Numbered from the stretch's first letter, positions 25,053-36,080 are shown. The stretch is 64,000 bases of DNA from Hordeum vulgare subsp. vulgare (GCF_904849725.1 NC_058520.1:325015186-325079185), one strand, 5' to 3'. Notes: generated from the sequence alone by a model not told the origin. Translations and numbers: made by a program.

Positions 25053-26494
25053 GAAAGCGCGCTCATCGAATTCATCCGTGAGAATCGGGACATCTTCGCA
25101 TGGAAGCCTTCTGACATGCCTGGTGTACTGAGAGAATTCCTTGAGCACCATCTTAATGTTGACCCTAAAGCAAAGCCGATTCAGCAATATCTTCGCAGGT
25201 TTAATGAGGAGCGATGCAAGGCGATCGAAGAAGAAGTCGCCCGTCTTTTGGCCGCCGGATTAATCGTTGAGGTCTTCCACCCTAAATGGTTGGCTAACCC
25301 GATCCTGGTGCTCAAGAAGAACGGCACTTTCCGCATGTGCATTGACTACACCGACCTCAACAGAACTTGCCCAAAGGATCATTTTCCCTTCCCCGCATTG
25401 ATCAAATCATTGATTCGGTTGCAGGCTGCGAGCGTTTGTGTTTCTTGGACGCCTACTCCGGATACCACCAAATCAAGATGGTTGTGGAAGATCAGGAGAA
25501 GATAGCTTTCATAACCCCATCTGGGGCTTTTTGCTATGTATCCATGTCGTTCAGGCTCAAGAGCGCTGGGGCGACTTACCAGCGTTGTATCCAAAATTGT
25601 CTCCGCGACCAAATCAGACGCAATCTCCATGCTTACATCGATGACATCATGGTTAAATCTCGCAAGAAGGAGACGCTCTTGGAGGATCTCAAGGAAACTT
25701 TTGACAATCTGCGGGTGTATCAGATGAAGCTTAAACCCACCAAGTGTGTCTTTGGAGTTCCTGCAGGAAAGCTTTTGGGTTTTCTGGTGTCCGAACGCGG
25801 CATTGAGGCCAACCCGGACAAAATTGAAGCAATTAGTTCACTCGGGAAACCAGCGAATATCAATCATGTTCAAAGCATGGCAGGTCGTATTGTGGCCTTG
25901 AGTCGCTTAATAAGCCGCCTGGGGGAGAAAGCCATTCCCCTCTATCAGTTGCTTAAGAAAGCTGATCGTTTTGTTTGGACGGACGAGGCCAACGAAGCTT
26001 TTGAACCTCTGAAGCAGCAGCTGGTCAACCCGCCGGTTCTGGCCGCCCCGACTAAAAAAGAGCCTATGCTTCTATACATCGCGACAAATACCAAGGCAGT
26101 GAGCGTGGCAGTGGCTGTCGAACGGAAGGAAGAAGGGAAGGAATACCCGGTACAACGCCCGGTGTATTTTATCAGCGAGGTGCTAACCATCTCCAAACAA
26201 CGTTATCTGCATTGGCAGAAGTTGGATTATGGGGTCTTTATGGCGAGTCGGAAGCTAAAACATTATTTCCAAGAACAACCTATCACGGTGGTTAGCTCCG
26301 CCCCTCTTGGGGACATCATCCAGAACCGAGAAGCAACGGGGCGAATCGCCAAATGGGCGATTGAGCTTGGGCCGCACCACGTGCGGTATGCGCCTCGCAC
26401 GACTATCAAGTCCCAGGCATTGGTCGACTTCATCAATGATTGGATCAAGTTCCAGATTCTGGAAGACAGGCCTGATCTCACGTACTTATTTTGA
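25053..26494 (+). pseudogene. pol: TAT reverse transcriptase and first RNase H
   Basis: RT begins in one frame (25116-25370; FRMCIDYTDLNRTCPKDHFP) and shifts to the next at about 25370-25400. It then runs to 26494 with FLDAYSGYHQIKM, FITPSGAFCYVSM, the catalytic YIDDIMVKS and LLGFLVSERGIEANPDKI. The RNase H domain follows from about 26000 (EPMLLYIATNTKAVSVAVAV, PVYFISEVL). The normal first RNase H aspartate motif is weakly kept. The frame ends in a shift at about 26480. It copies element RNA into DNA and removes the RNA strand. One stop or shift every 0.5-1 kb makes it inactive. Confidence 0.85.
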
Positions 26495-27110
26495 TGGGTC
26501 TAGGCAATTGGAAGGCTCGGGGGCTGGCGTGGTGTTGATTTCACCCCAGGGAGACAAGTTCTGTTATGTTCTCCGACTCATGTTTCCGTGTACCAATAAC
26601 GCTGCGGAGTATGAAGCCATGTTGCATGGTTTGCGACTCTCCAAGGAGATGAACCTCACATGCGTCAGATATTTTGCCTACACCGATCTGGTGGCTCAAC
26701 AAGTTTCAGGTACATGGGATTCCTGGGACCCCCTGATGGCGGCTTACAGAAGGGTTGTGTCTGATGTGGCAGTTCATTTCCATGGTTATCAAGTCGATCA
26801 TATTGACCGGCGAATTAACGAAGCAGCTGATGCCCTCTCGCGTCTCGGCTCGCAACGTAAGCCGGTTCCTCCTAATGTCTTTCTGGATATTCTCCATAAT
26901 CCTTTCGTGAGGTTGCCTTCGGAAGAAGAGTTGGCGATACCAGATCCTGAGTCCCAGTTTGTGGCGGCTCTCCGTGTTACGTCGGAATGGGTTCTTCCTT
27001 ACTTGGCGTACCACACACGAGGCGAGTTACCTTCGGATGAGGTGTTGGCCCGTCAAATCGTTTGTCGGAGAAAATCCATGGTCATCATCAACGGCGAGTT
27101 ATATAAGTGA
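26495..27110 (+). pseudogene. pol: TAT second (archaeal-type) RNase H
   Basis: This domain follows the retroviral-type RNase H and identifies the Tat lineage, which acquired a second, archaeal-like RNase H. Motifs are TYFDGSRQLEGSGAGVVL (first acidic residue), NNAAEYEAMLHGL (Glu) and NEAADALSRLGS (last Asp). The third catalytic position, normally G-D-S-D-L-V, reads A-Y-T-D-L-V here. The catalytic Asp is therefore replaced by Tyr. The linker to integrase includes ELPSDEVLARQIVCRR. The frame stops at 27108-27110. Confidence 0.8.
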
Positions 27111-28240
27111 AGTACTTCTACGGTATTTCAAAAATGCGTTTCTTCTGATGAAGGGTGCGTAATTCTGAACGAGATCCACGCCGGGGATTGAGGGCATCAT
27201 GTCGGGTCCCGTTCAATGGTTTCCAAGGCATTCTGACACGGATTCTTTTGATTGACGGCTCATGCGGATGCAGAAGAGATAGTTCGCCGATGTGATGGCT
27301 ATCAATGTTTTGCACGATAGGCTCATGTGCCAGCTCAAGAACTAAGGATGATCCTTATCACTTGGCCTTTCGCGGTCTGGGGGTTAGATATGGTTGGCCC
27401 TTTTAAGATGTCATCCAACAAAAAAACTCATGTACTAGTGGCGGTTGATAAATTCACCAAGTGGGTTGAAGCAGAGCCTGTTGGCAGCTGTGATGCAGAA
27501 ACGGCCGTCAAATTCTTGAAAAAGTTGATATTACGGTTTGGATACACACACATCATTATCAATGATAATGGTACCAATTTATCACAAGGGGCGATGCAGG
27601 AGTTTTGCAACCGGGAGCACATCCGGCTTGATGTGTGTGCGGTTGCTCATCCCCAATCTAATGGGCAGGCAGAGCGGGCGAACCAGGAAGTACTATGAGG
27701 AAACAAGCCCCGACTTATGGTTCCCCTGGAGCGCAACAAGGGTGTTGGGTTGAGGAGTTGCCTTCGGTATTATTGAGCATTCGAACCACCCTGAATCATT
27801 CTCCGGGTTTTACTCCTTTCTTCCTGGTGTACGGAGCAGAAGCCGTTGTTCCCAGTGACATTAGGCATGACTCGCCCAGAGTTGCCGCTTATGTGGAACA
27901 AGATAATGAGTTGGCACGTCAGGATTCTTTGGATGCTTTGGAGGAAGCATGCGACTTGGCTGCCTCCCGATCGGCTATCTATCAGCAAGATTTGCGGCGT
28001 TATCCTAGCCGCCGAGACAAGAGCCGAGCTTTTCAGGAGGGCGACTTAGTGCTCCGTTTGATCCAAGATCGCACTGGCATGCATAAGTTGTCACCACCAT
28101 GGGAAGGACCGTTTGTCGTCAGCAAAAACCTTCGCAACGGGTCATACTATTTGGTGGATCTTCGGCTTGATCGGCCAACCATGGAGGCTGAGTCAACTCG
28201 CCCGTGGAACATAGCCCATATGCGGCCTTACTACACTTGA
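27111..28240 (+). pseudogene. pol: TAT integrase
   Basis: The H2C2 zinc-binding segment is scattered over frames at about 27150-27330 (HADAEEIVRRC is legible). The catalytic core is at 27327-27698: VWGLDMVGPF gives the first Asp, IINDNGTNLS the second and QSNGQAERANQ the Glu. The frame then shifts and continues at 27695-28240 with FTPFFLVYGAEAVVPSD and a C-terminal part ending in MRPYYT. No chromodomain follows, as expected for Tat. All three D-D-E residues survive, but the gene is broken by stops at 27110 and 27698. Confidence 0.85.
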
Positions 28241-29341
28241 GCTATTGGCTCCGCTTTTTTCCTTTCTCTCCCATCTTTTAAGATTGTAAGTCTCTCATTT
28301 ATATAAAGCAATAAAGTTGATACCCACGAATTCTGGGTTTTTCCTGCCACTTCATCTTCTTGAAAGCATGGATCTTTATTGTTCGTCGATAAGTCGCCCA
28401 AACATGGACGCTATCAATACCAGAGAGCATAAGTCGCCATGTTGCACTTATTACAACACTGGGTATCGATAAGCCAAAGAGGATCAAGTCGCTACACGTG
28501 CACGATTCAAACATGGGCGCCTTATATGATTCTGAGGATTAGGCCGGCTTACTTGAGGGCTATCGTCCCCAAGTCGTTTTGTGGTAAGAGCGTATACGCT
28601 TCTACAATCATATGACCGGTCTTTCCCCTAATCATAGGTCACTTGGGGGTTCCTCTCATTGAGATCAGCCTAATTACCCATTTGGCTAGCGAAACATTAC
28701 CGCACTACAAATGGTTATACTGGACTGTGTGTTGGCCAAATCACCATATGGACCCATGAACTCTTCGCGAGTCAGTCCACTATTTGGATCCTGAACTCAC
28801 CTTGGTTAAAACATGCATGGTACCGGGTAGTGCCCCACATGGAAAATGGAGAAACCATTGGTTCATTGAACCTGCTTCACCGAAGATTGACTCGCTCCTG
28901 ATCAGCCGGTCTAAATACTTGAGATTTTTTATACAAAAAGTCTCCCTTGGGTAGCACTTGAGTTTGTCTAACTCGTCCTATCTTGTTGCGACTTGAACGA
29001 GCCGACGAAATTCTTACTCTCACCTTCCTGGCACTGCCACAAGGTTTCACAGATTTATAAGACTCGCCGGATCTTGTTGAGCCGGGTTTTCTTCATATAA
29101 TTCGCCAGAACACCTTGAGTCGGTTATTATTTATTATCATCCATTACTCATTGAGATGGCTTGATGCATGTTTTTGTTAGCCCAACAGGTTGGTGATCAA
29201 ATTCTTTACTGACACGGCGGGTCAAGCATCATAGGCGCCCCAAGGGCGGCACAAGGTTTTTTAAGGATCACAAAAGCATAAGCAAGGGATTGTTTTATAC
29301 AATAACCTATTACATGGCTCGGATGCCCTGATCAGTAAGGT
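28241..29341 (+). other. TAT spacer after integrase
   Basis: About 1.1 kb with no supported gene on either strand. It lies between the integrase stop and the end of the antisense gene, and so probably holds 3' untranslated sequence of both. Confidence 0.6.
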
Positions 29342-30430
29342 CTATTCTGTTTGTGCTTCCGGGTCAACTTGCCCTGAGCTTTGGCCGACTTCAAGTTGTA
29401 AATCACCCAGTAACCAATTACACTTGGATAGGGCGGCAAATTCGCCTTCATCTTTCAAAAATGCCGAAGGATCCACCTCCAAATCAAAAGGGTTTTTGGG
29501 CTGATGAGAAGTCAAGCTGGTTGTCACAAAGGTTGGCGGGTTTACTTTCTTGTTCTTGTCATCATAAGCGGCTTGGTACTTTGATAAATCCAAGCTTGCT
29601 GCTAGCTGAGTCGCCGCCGAGCGTGATTCCCTAACGACACGCTGATAATCATCTTGAGTAAACTTTGACTCGTCGTCCTTGAGCTGTGGGAAGCGTGCTG
29701 CTATTTCTTCGGGTTTCAGTTCTGGAGCATACGCCAAACACCGACTCAACGTAGTCAGCGCCCCTTTCCGGGCGGCTAATTGGGTTAGCTCACCTATCTG
29801 AGGCGGAAGGGTAGATAAGCAGCCAAGCATCTTTTTGATTGATGTGATTGGTTCCTTGGCGCCCATCACTGCCTTCACGGTTAGCATGCTCCGAGTATAC
29901 AGCTGCTCATTCAGTGTGTAAATCGCCTTTAACTTCAAGATACAGTCGCCCTGAAGGTTGGCGGCTCTCGGGCCTGCATGAGGGACAATAATGGTTAGTA
30001 CTTTTTTTCACACTAATTTTTTCTTTTAAAAGATACAAAACCAGGGATTCCTTCTTACCAAAGATGGCATGTGTCATGTTGGAGATATGTTTCTTTAAAC
30101 CGGCCAGCTCTTGTTGCACGGCTTCGAGTTTTGTTTCAACCATTTCCGCTCGCTTTAGCGCGGTGGCCTGATCAGCTTGAGACTTCTTGTTGGCGGCTTT
30201 CAGCTTTTCCATATCAGCTAAGATCACCTGGTATTTTTCTTCTGCTTTAGCCCACATGTCTTGCGGGTCGGCTAAACTTTTCCTTAAGTCGCCCAACGTC
30301 GACTCAGCTTGGGCCAGAGATTCCTATCAAACATATTATCAAGGGACAAGTCTTAGAATTATTACAAGCAACACCCCTCACACTTGGGGGCTAATGTATA
30401 ATTTTTTAGACAAAATTATACCACAATCAA

Positions 30431-30890
30431 GACCCGGCTCATCTTTCAAAAGATGACCCGACTCTTGGGGTTACAGGTCGAAAGTTTTTTCTACAACAAG
30501 ACCCGGCTCATCTTTCAAAAGATGACCCGGCCCTTTGGGGTTACAGGTCGAAAGTTTTTTCTACATCAAGACCCGGCTCATGTTTCAACAGATGACCCGG
30601 CCGTTGGGGGTTACAGGTCGAAAGTTTTTTCTACATCAAGACCCGACTCATCTTTCAAAAGATCACCCGGCCCTTGGGGTTACAGGTCAAAAGTTTTTTC
30701 TACATCAAGACCCGACTCATCTTTCAAAAGATGAGCCGACCCTTGGGGGTTACAGGTCAAAAGTTTTTTCAACAACAATACCCGGCTCATATTTCAAAAG
30801 ATGACCCGACCCTTGGGGGTTACAGGTCGAAAGTTTTTTCTACATCAAGACCCGGCTCATCTTTCAAAAGATAACCCGGCCCTTGGGGGC
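30431..30890 (+). repeat. 69-70 bp tandem array, about 6.6 units
   Basis: Units start at about 30431, 30500, 30570, 30640, 30709, 30779 and 30849. Each contains CCGGCTCATCTTTCAAAAGA followed by TGACCCGG, an imperfect hairpin, then CCCTTGGGGGTTACAGGTC and a T-rich spacer. The array lies wholly inside the intron 30919-30324 of the antisense gene. Both edges carry CTTGGGGGCTAATG, the same phrase style as the polypurine tract and LTR start of TAT. Tandem arrays in this part of the element are known from Tat-lineage families such as Retand. Confidence 0.92.
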
Positions 30891-33034
30891 TAATGAGGAG
30901 GGTATGCATTAAGGCGTACCTTGTTTATTCTTCATCATACGGAGCAGATTATTCTCCATTTTGTAACTTGTTTCCAGGCAACTTGCGAAGTCGGAGTAGA
31001 GCTCATTAAACTCAAGTTTTTCATATTGAGAAAGTTTGGCCTTGGACATTTCATGTCCAGTGGAAGGATGGGACAATGTTGATACGTGCTTCGATAAGAT
31101 TGCCGAAGCCGGCTTAGAGAAGCTAATACCAGTAATGATTACAACGTCAGGATCTTCAGCCGCCTTCAACGGATTTGGCGGCTTGGGCGCTTCCATGCCT
31201 TCCTTGGGACAACTTGGAAGGTCAACTCGGTCATCAGATATATCTTTTGCTGGGTCAGCACGAGCCGGCGCTGGGTTTTCTTTAAGTTCTGGAGCCGGAG
31301 TGGAAGTTGAGCCGCCAATTTTTCTCTTCTTCGCTTGCTCTCTAAGGAGAAGCGGGTCATGCTTAAAGCAAGCATCATTATCATCAGGAAAGACATAAGT
31401 ATTATAAGGACTTACCCTTGTACGCGAATCATTGGCGGAAGGGCCAACATCACTGAGTCGCCCGACGAAGGGGGAGAAGTCTGCAAAAGTAATATCTCAA
31501 AATGTTAGTGAGTTACAAGTGTGACCCAAAAGAAAACGAAGGTGGACATTGATAGAGGGTACCTCATTTTGCCATTTCTAGGTAGGGGTTATTACTGGTA
31601 ACCCGGATACCAAATCTCCTGAGTGGCTTCGAGTCTTCTGAAAGGAAGCGTGTTGCGCCTTCTTCAAGAGGAAATTAGGGTCCAGACAAGCATTCAGGTG
31701 AGACATGGGAACTTTCCCACAAACCCGCCTGGCCGGCTTAGGCGAAGGAGAAGATGAGTCGGAAGAAATAGAAATTACCTCTACGGCGTCATCCTGGCTT
31801 TTGTTATCATCATTCTATACATAGAAATGCATAGATATAAGCACAAATTAGAGCAAAGGGCGTCAAGACAAAGAAGATAAAATTTTACCTCTGAAGACAC
31901 CTCACCGACTTGGGATTCGTCCACATCAGATGATTCGGCGATGGCGGTTTTGTTTTTACCCTTGGTTTTCCTCTTTGGAGGCGGTCTGTCTTGCTTCACG
32001 GCAATCTTTTTCGGCCTTCCTAACCAGAATCGGTCACCTTTCCAAGGTGGAATTGTCATTATGCAAGTCACAATCCGAGTAAGTCAGAAATAATGAACCA
32101 AGGGCGGGTTAAATTATTTACCTCAGGAGCCGGGTTAATCTTGCAGAATGGCTTAAGCCCTATCTGGCTACACTTGGCCAAGGGCTCGCGGGTTAGCTTC
32201 TTGATGATGGTCACAATGTCTTCCTGTGTGAGTGTTGTGCGGAAGTGGCATTGGGGGTGGTCCAAAGTACCATCAAACTCGCACATCAAGCCGTCTCGGC
32301 GACTCAAGGGAAGGATGCGCCATTCCACCCAGCAGCAGATGAGATTAACTCCAGTAAGCCCGTTGTTTGTTAAAGATCATAACTCGGATAGCACTGGAAT
32401 GAAATCCGACTCCTCCTCTTTGGTGAGCTTGTCTGTAAATTTGAAGTTTGTGGGCAGACGTTCCTTCCTATAGCCGAGGAGTTTGTTTTCACCCGGAGGG
32501 GACGTGTCCCGGCAATAAAAGCAAGACTCGTCCCAGCCTTTGGGATGTCTAGGCATGGCGAGTGACGGGAATGAGCTGTCCCTGCGTCGTTGAACGTTAA
32601 CACCTCTAAGTTCTAAGCTAGAGCCGTTGGAGAACTCGGTCTGGCAATTCAGATGGAAGAAGTACCAAAACAAAGGGACTGATGGTTCCATTCGCAAGTA
32701 AGCTTCACAGAATACTTGGAACTGTCACTTGTTGCTAATCGAGTTGGGGCCCAGGTCTTGGAGGCGGACGTTCATGAAGGCCATAGCATCTCTTAGGAAC
32801 TTTGATCCTGGCGGCTTAAACCCCCGTTCGAGGTGCTCAGCAAAAACAACTATCTCCCCTTCCTTCGGGTTGGGAATTTCACCGCCTAGTCCGGATCGCC
32901 ATCCGATGACTTCCTTTGGATCAAGGTTCCCTGTCTTTACGAAATCCTCGAGGAATGCGTCATCAACTTTGGTCGGGAGCCAGTCGGCCTTGAAAACAGC
33001 ACCCATAGCTATAGAGAAAAAGGTCACGGGTAAG

Positions 33035-33318
33035 TTAACACGCCGAACACTTGTTGAGTGGCTAAGAGAATCTATTAACCCGCCGAAAATTTGTCGAGTG
33101 GCTAAGGGAATCTATTAACTCGCTAATAAGGGACCAGATCTAGGCACAAGGGTGACTTAGGAATTTCCTATTACTCAGAGAAGGTATCTCAGGGCATCAA
33201 GGACGCGTGGTAAAATGATGAAGTCTGAATCTACAGACAGGTTTCTACACAGCACGCAGTGAAATATTGATCTATAAACAGGTTTCTACACAGCAGGCAG
33301 TGAAATATAGATCTACGA
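33035..33318. repeat. Two short duplications in intron 1 of the antisense gene
   Basis: A 40-bp unit (TTAAC.CGCCGAA..TTGT, ending AATCTA) occurs twice at 33035-33114. A 41-bp unit (ACAGGTTTCTACACAGCA followed by GCAGTGAAATAT) occurs twice at 33237-33318. Each pair differs by a few bases. Confidence 0.85.
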
Positions 33319-33575
33319 ACAAGTTAAAATGAATGGAAAAGGGCCTGAATAAGGTGAGACGGGCCATGGCTAGGGTAAATACAGTGAGGGTGATCTGACC
33401 GAAGCCTTTTTGGTTCCTCAAACAGGAGCGAATCGATTGAAGATACGGTCAATGCTACCGTGCCTATTACTACTATGAATCAATCAGCATATGTGGAGGC
33501 GTTTGAGGTATTCTAAGAAACCGGCAGACGGAACATCGAGGAGCTAAGATCTATTTATAATGGCGAAGAACTCAC

Positions 33576-33780
33576 CTGATAATGGCGTTTGGAAGTGACC
33601 GTGGGAGATCCGCGGTGAATGTTGCGTCCTTGGTTGGCTCGGAGACGCGTCAGACGCGGTGGCCGGTGGTGGAGTTCCTTGGGCGGCGACAGAGTTCTTG
33701 GTGCGGTCACGAGGAAGAAGACGCAGACCAAGTGAGTAGGTGGAGATGCTTTTCGCTCCCTTTCCCGAGCCTATTTAATG
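33576..33780 (-). promoter_or_regulatory. Putative promoter and noncoding first exon of the antisense gene
   Basis: The minus strand has CATTAAATAG at 33780-33771. About 195 bases of GC-rich leader follow, ending in the strong donor ATCAG/GTGAGT at 33576/33575. A second TATA-like motif, TTATAAATAG (33560-33551), lies just inside the intron. The arrangement matches a promoter followed by a 5'-UTR intron. Transcription is inferred, not shown. Confidence 0.5.
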
Positions 33781-34076
33781 GGTCGGGCGCTGGAATCGAG
33801 GCGCCTCGCGCGGGAACCAAAAATACAAGTTAAAGATTCACAATAATAGCGCCAAGATTTTCGGGATATCTATGCTGCGACATCCGTTGGGGATTGTGTC
33901 ATCATTTTTCCGAGATTGAAGGGATAAGGTGATGTCATCAAGAAACGGTTCGGCGACTTGGATATTTCTATGAAGGATGGCGGCTTAAGCGTATGATGCA
34001 TAAAAGGAGCGGAATGAGTCGCCCGTAAACTAGGTAAGAGTTTATTGGAACATGTTCAAGTCAATCTGGGGCCTAA

Positions 34077-34583
34077 TGTTGGGAATATTATTTGCGACGT
34101 GACCCGCCCTAGTTGGGCCGGGTCACCAAGTGGGCGACTCATCCTTCGGCGATTCAAGCTTTGTCCTGGTAGGCCCGGGAGCTGGATGGCGGTTCAAGAT
34201 CCCCATGGAGGATCAATTATCGGGGAGTTCTCTAGTCTTGGAAAGCACGACGATTTAGAGATAGAAAGAGTCATGACTTGTGTTATGGCAAGGACTCTTG
34301 TAAACCCTAAGGCATCGACCTGTATATAAAGGCGAGTCCCTGGAGGGGAGAGGATAGGTTAGAAATCATCGAGAGCTAGGTCAGGCGAGTTACGTCCTCC
34401 TTGTAATCGAAACATCATCAATACAACACAAAGCAGGACGTAGGCTTTTACCTCTTCACGGGGGGAAGAACCTGGTAAATCTGAGTCCCGCTCCCGTTCA
34501 ACCCCGTTGAGTCGCCACCAAGGTGCGATGGCTCCATCATTAAGTCCTTACACTAGGACATCTGCCGTGAGAAAACCACGACA
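34077..34583 (+). repeat. TAT 3' LTR
   Basis: A 507-bp copy beginning TGTTGGGAATATT and ending CACGACA, immediately followed by TGATG. CTGGGGCCTAA just before it is the remnant polypurine tract. The TATA box is at about 34322-34330. Confidence 0.93.
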
Positions 34584-34588
34584 TGATG

Positions 34589-34972
34589 CGTAGGCTAGAC
34601 GCTATTGAAAATAAAGTTGCTACGATTGAAATCATTGAGAATTTGGATAAAAAGATCCACAATCAAATCACTTAGTACAGATCCAAGATGGGAATGGTTT
34701 TGAAAAATTTAAAGGAGAAGGAACCCATGGTTAGCAAAAAGCTAGGTCATGATTCCGCTAGGATTGGCAAGCTAGAGGATGTTATAACCAATTTGGGTTC
34801 CGCTTTTGCTGTTGTGCATAATAATCCCAATTTTGTCCACAATAAAATCACCAAGCGTGTCTTTGTTCCTAAAAGTAGTGGTGAATCATCTAGCAAGAAT
34901 GATGAAAACCTCAAGATGATAAGTGATCACGCTACATATGGTTTGAGCACGAAAGACGACGATACATGATTC
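34589..34972 (+). pseudogene. gag: AT2 gag, 3' part
   Basis: Continuation of the gag interrupted by TAT. The frame across the duplication reads through EHV into RRLDAIENKVATIEI, confirming the break point. A TAG at about 34674 interrupts it, then 94 codons run to TGA near 34970, with VLKNLKEKEPMVSKKLGHDS and a Lys/Ser/Asp-rich end. It is a helical, charged Gag C-terminal segment without a zinc knuckle. Confidence 0.7.
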
Positions 34973-35675
34973 TATCGCTTCTATGTGTAGCTAAGGGCGT
35001 TAAACAATAGCGCTTGTTGGGAGGCAACCCAATGAATTTGTATTTTTATTTCTCTTTTCTTGCGTCCACACTTTCACAATTCTGTTGTGATTGTGTTTTT
35101 TTGTGTTTCTTTTGTGTTTGAGCCAAGCAAAGCCTTTATGACTAGTCTTGGTAATGGTTGTTTGATCTTGCTGGAAATAGACAGAAACTTTTCACTCACG
35201 AGATGATTTTTTTATTCAAAAAGAGCTTTTGAGTTGATTCTTTTTGCTCTGATTGATATTCTTTTTCCCTAGACCGTCGTAATGTTTCAGATGTTTTGAG
35301 GTACCAGAAGTATATGAAGTATACAGATTTCTGCAGACTGGTCTGTTTTTGACAGATTATGTTTTTGTTGAGTTGGTTGCTTGTTTTGATGAAACTATGG
35401 TTAGTATCGGGGGTACTAGCCATGGGAAAGTGAGAATACAGTAGCCCATCATCAATATAGATGGAATTCAAGTTTGCTACAGTACCAAAAGAAGTGGTAG
35501 TTTGTTTTCTTGTACTAATGTTATCACAAGTTTCTGTTTAAGTTTTGTGTTGTGAAGTTTTCAAGTTTTGGGTGATGTTCTCATGGACAAAGAGATAAGA
35601 AGTGGAAAGATCTCAAGCTTGGGGGTTCCCAAGGCACCCCAATACAAATTCAAGGACACCAAAAAGCCTAGGCTT

Positions 35676-35700
35676 GGGGATGCCCCGGAAAGGCATCCCC
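35676..35700. repeat. Perfect 9-bp inverted repeat
   Basis: GGGGATGCC and GGCATCCCC are separated by CCGGAAA. This is a GC-rich stem-loop in the AT2 3' region, beside a CTTGGGG purine run. It could be structural in the RNA; no function is shown. Confidence 0.8.
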
Positions 35701-35888
35701 TCTTTCGTCTTCAATCCATCGGTAACATTACTTGAAGCTATATTTTTATTCACCACATGATATGTGTTTTTCTTGGAGCGTCTTGTATCATAGGAGTCTT
35801 TTATTTTTGTTTTGTCACAATCATCCTTGCTGCACACCTTTTTGAGAGAGAGAGACATGCATTCATCGTGATTTTGCTAGAATGCTCA

Positions 35889-36080
35889 TAGTGCTTCACT
35901 TATATCTTTTGAGCTAGATACTTTTGCTCTAGTGCTTCACTTATATCTTTTGAGCTAGATACTTTTGCTCTCGTGCTTCACTTATATCTTTTGAGCTCGA
36001 TACTTTTGCTCAAGTGCTTCACTTATATCTTTTGAGCTAGATACTTTTGCTCTTGAGCTTCACTTATATCTTTAGAGCAT
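35889..36080 (+). repeat. 41-bp tandem array, about 4.7 units
   Basis: Units start at 35889, 35930, 35971, 36012 and 36053. Each contains GTGCTTCACTTATATCTTTT then GAGCTAGATACTTTTGCTC. The spacing is exactly 41 bases each time and the units differ at 1-3 positions. Confidence 0.95.

Larger units (their letters stand above)
29342..33760 (-). pseudogene. Antisense multi-exon gene inside TAT (PF04195-like plus coiled coil)
   Basis: On the strand opposite gag-pol I can trace exons by coding frames bounded by splice signals. A noncoding first exon ends at 33576 (ATCAG/GTGAGT). Exon 2 is 33008-32122, after TTTTTCTCTATAG, with ATG at 33006. Further exons lie at about 32030-31889, 31814-31563, 31480-31416, 31361-30920, 30323-30059 and 29973-29342. 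The last junction keeps the reading frame exactly (phase 1 to phase 1). Exon 2 carries VVFAEHLERGFKPPGSKFLR and then FCEAYLRMEPSVP, the style of the 'putative gypsy type transposon' family. Exon 7 is a coiled coil (EEKYQVILADMEKLKAANKK). Exon 2 has in-frame TGA codons near 32722 and 32377, exon 4 has a stop, and the exon 6/7 frame does not match, so this copy is dead. Function is unknown. Confidence 0.75.
21242..34583 (+). mobile_element. TAT: Tat-lineage Ty3/gypsy element with antisense gene
   Basis: This 13342-bp element has LTRs of 509 and 507 bp and TGATG on both sides (21237-21241 and 34584-34588). It interrupts the gag of AT2. Plus-strand order is gag, protease, RT, RNase H, a second RNase H and integrase (to 28240). 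A 5.8 kb 3' region follows, holding a multi-exon gene on the opposite strand and a 70-bp tandem array. The second RNase H and the long 3' region with an antisense ORF are traits of the Tat lineage (for example Retand and maize Grande, the latter reported with an antisense gene). All sense genes carry frameshifts or stops. LTRs differ by about 18 in 255 hand-aligned bases. Confidence 0.92.

Noticed and set aside
30431..30890. Possible CRISPR-like array of 70-bp repeats
   Set aside because: Units are contiguous with no unique spacers, the context is a plant retrotransposon, and no cas genes are present.
33582..33833. 83-codon plus-strand frame considered as a host gene
   Set aside because: Lies over the promoter and first exon of the antisense gene; no domain, no splice support on this strand.
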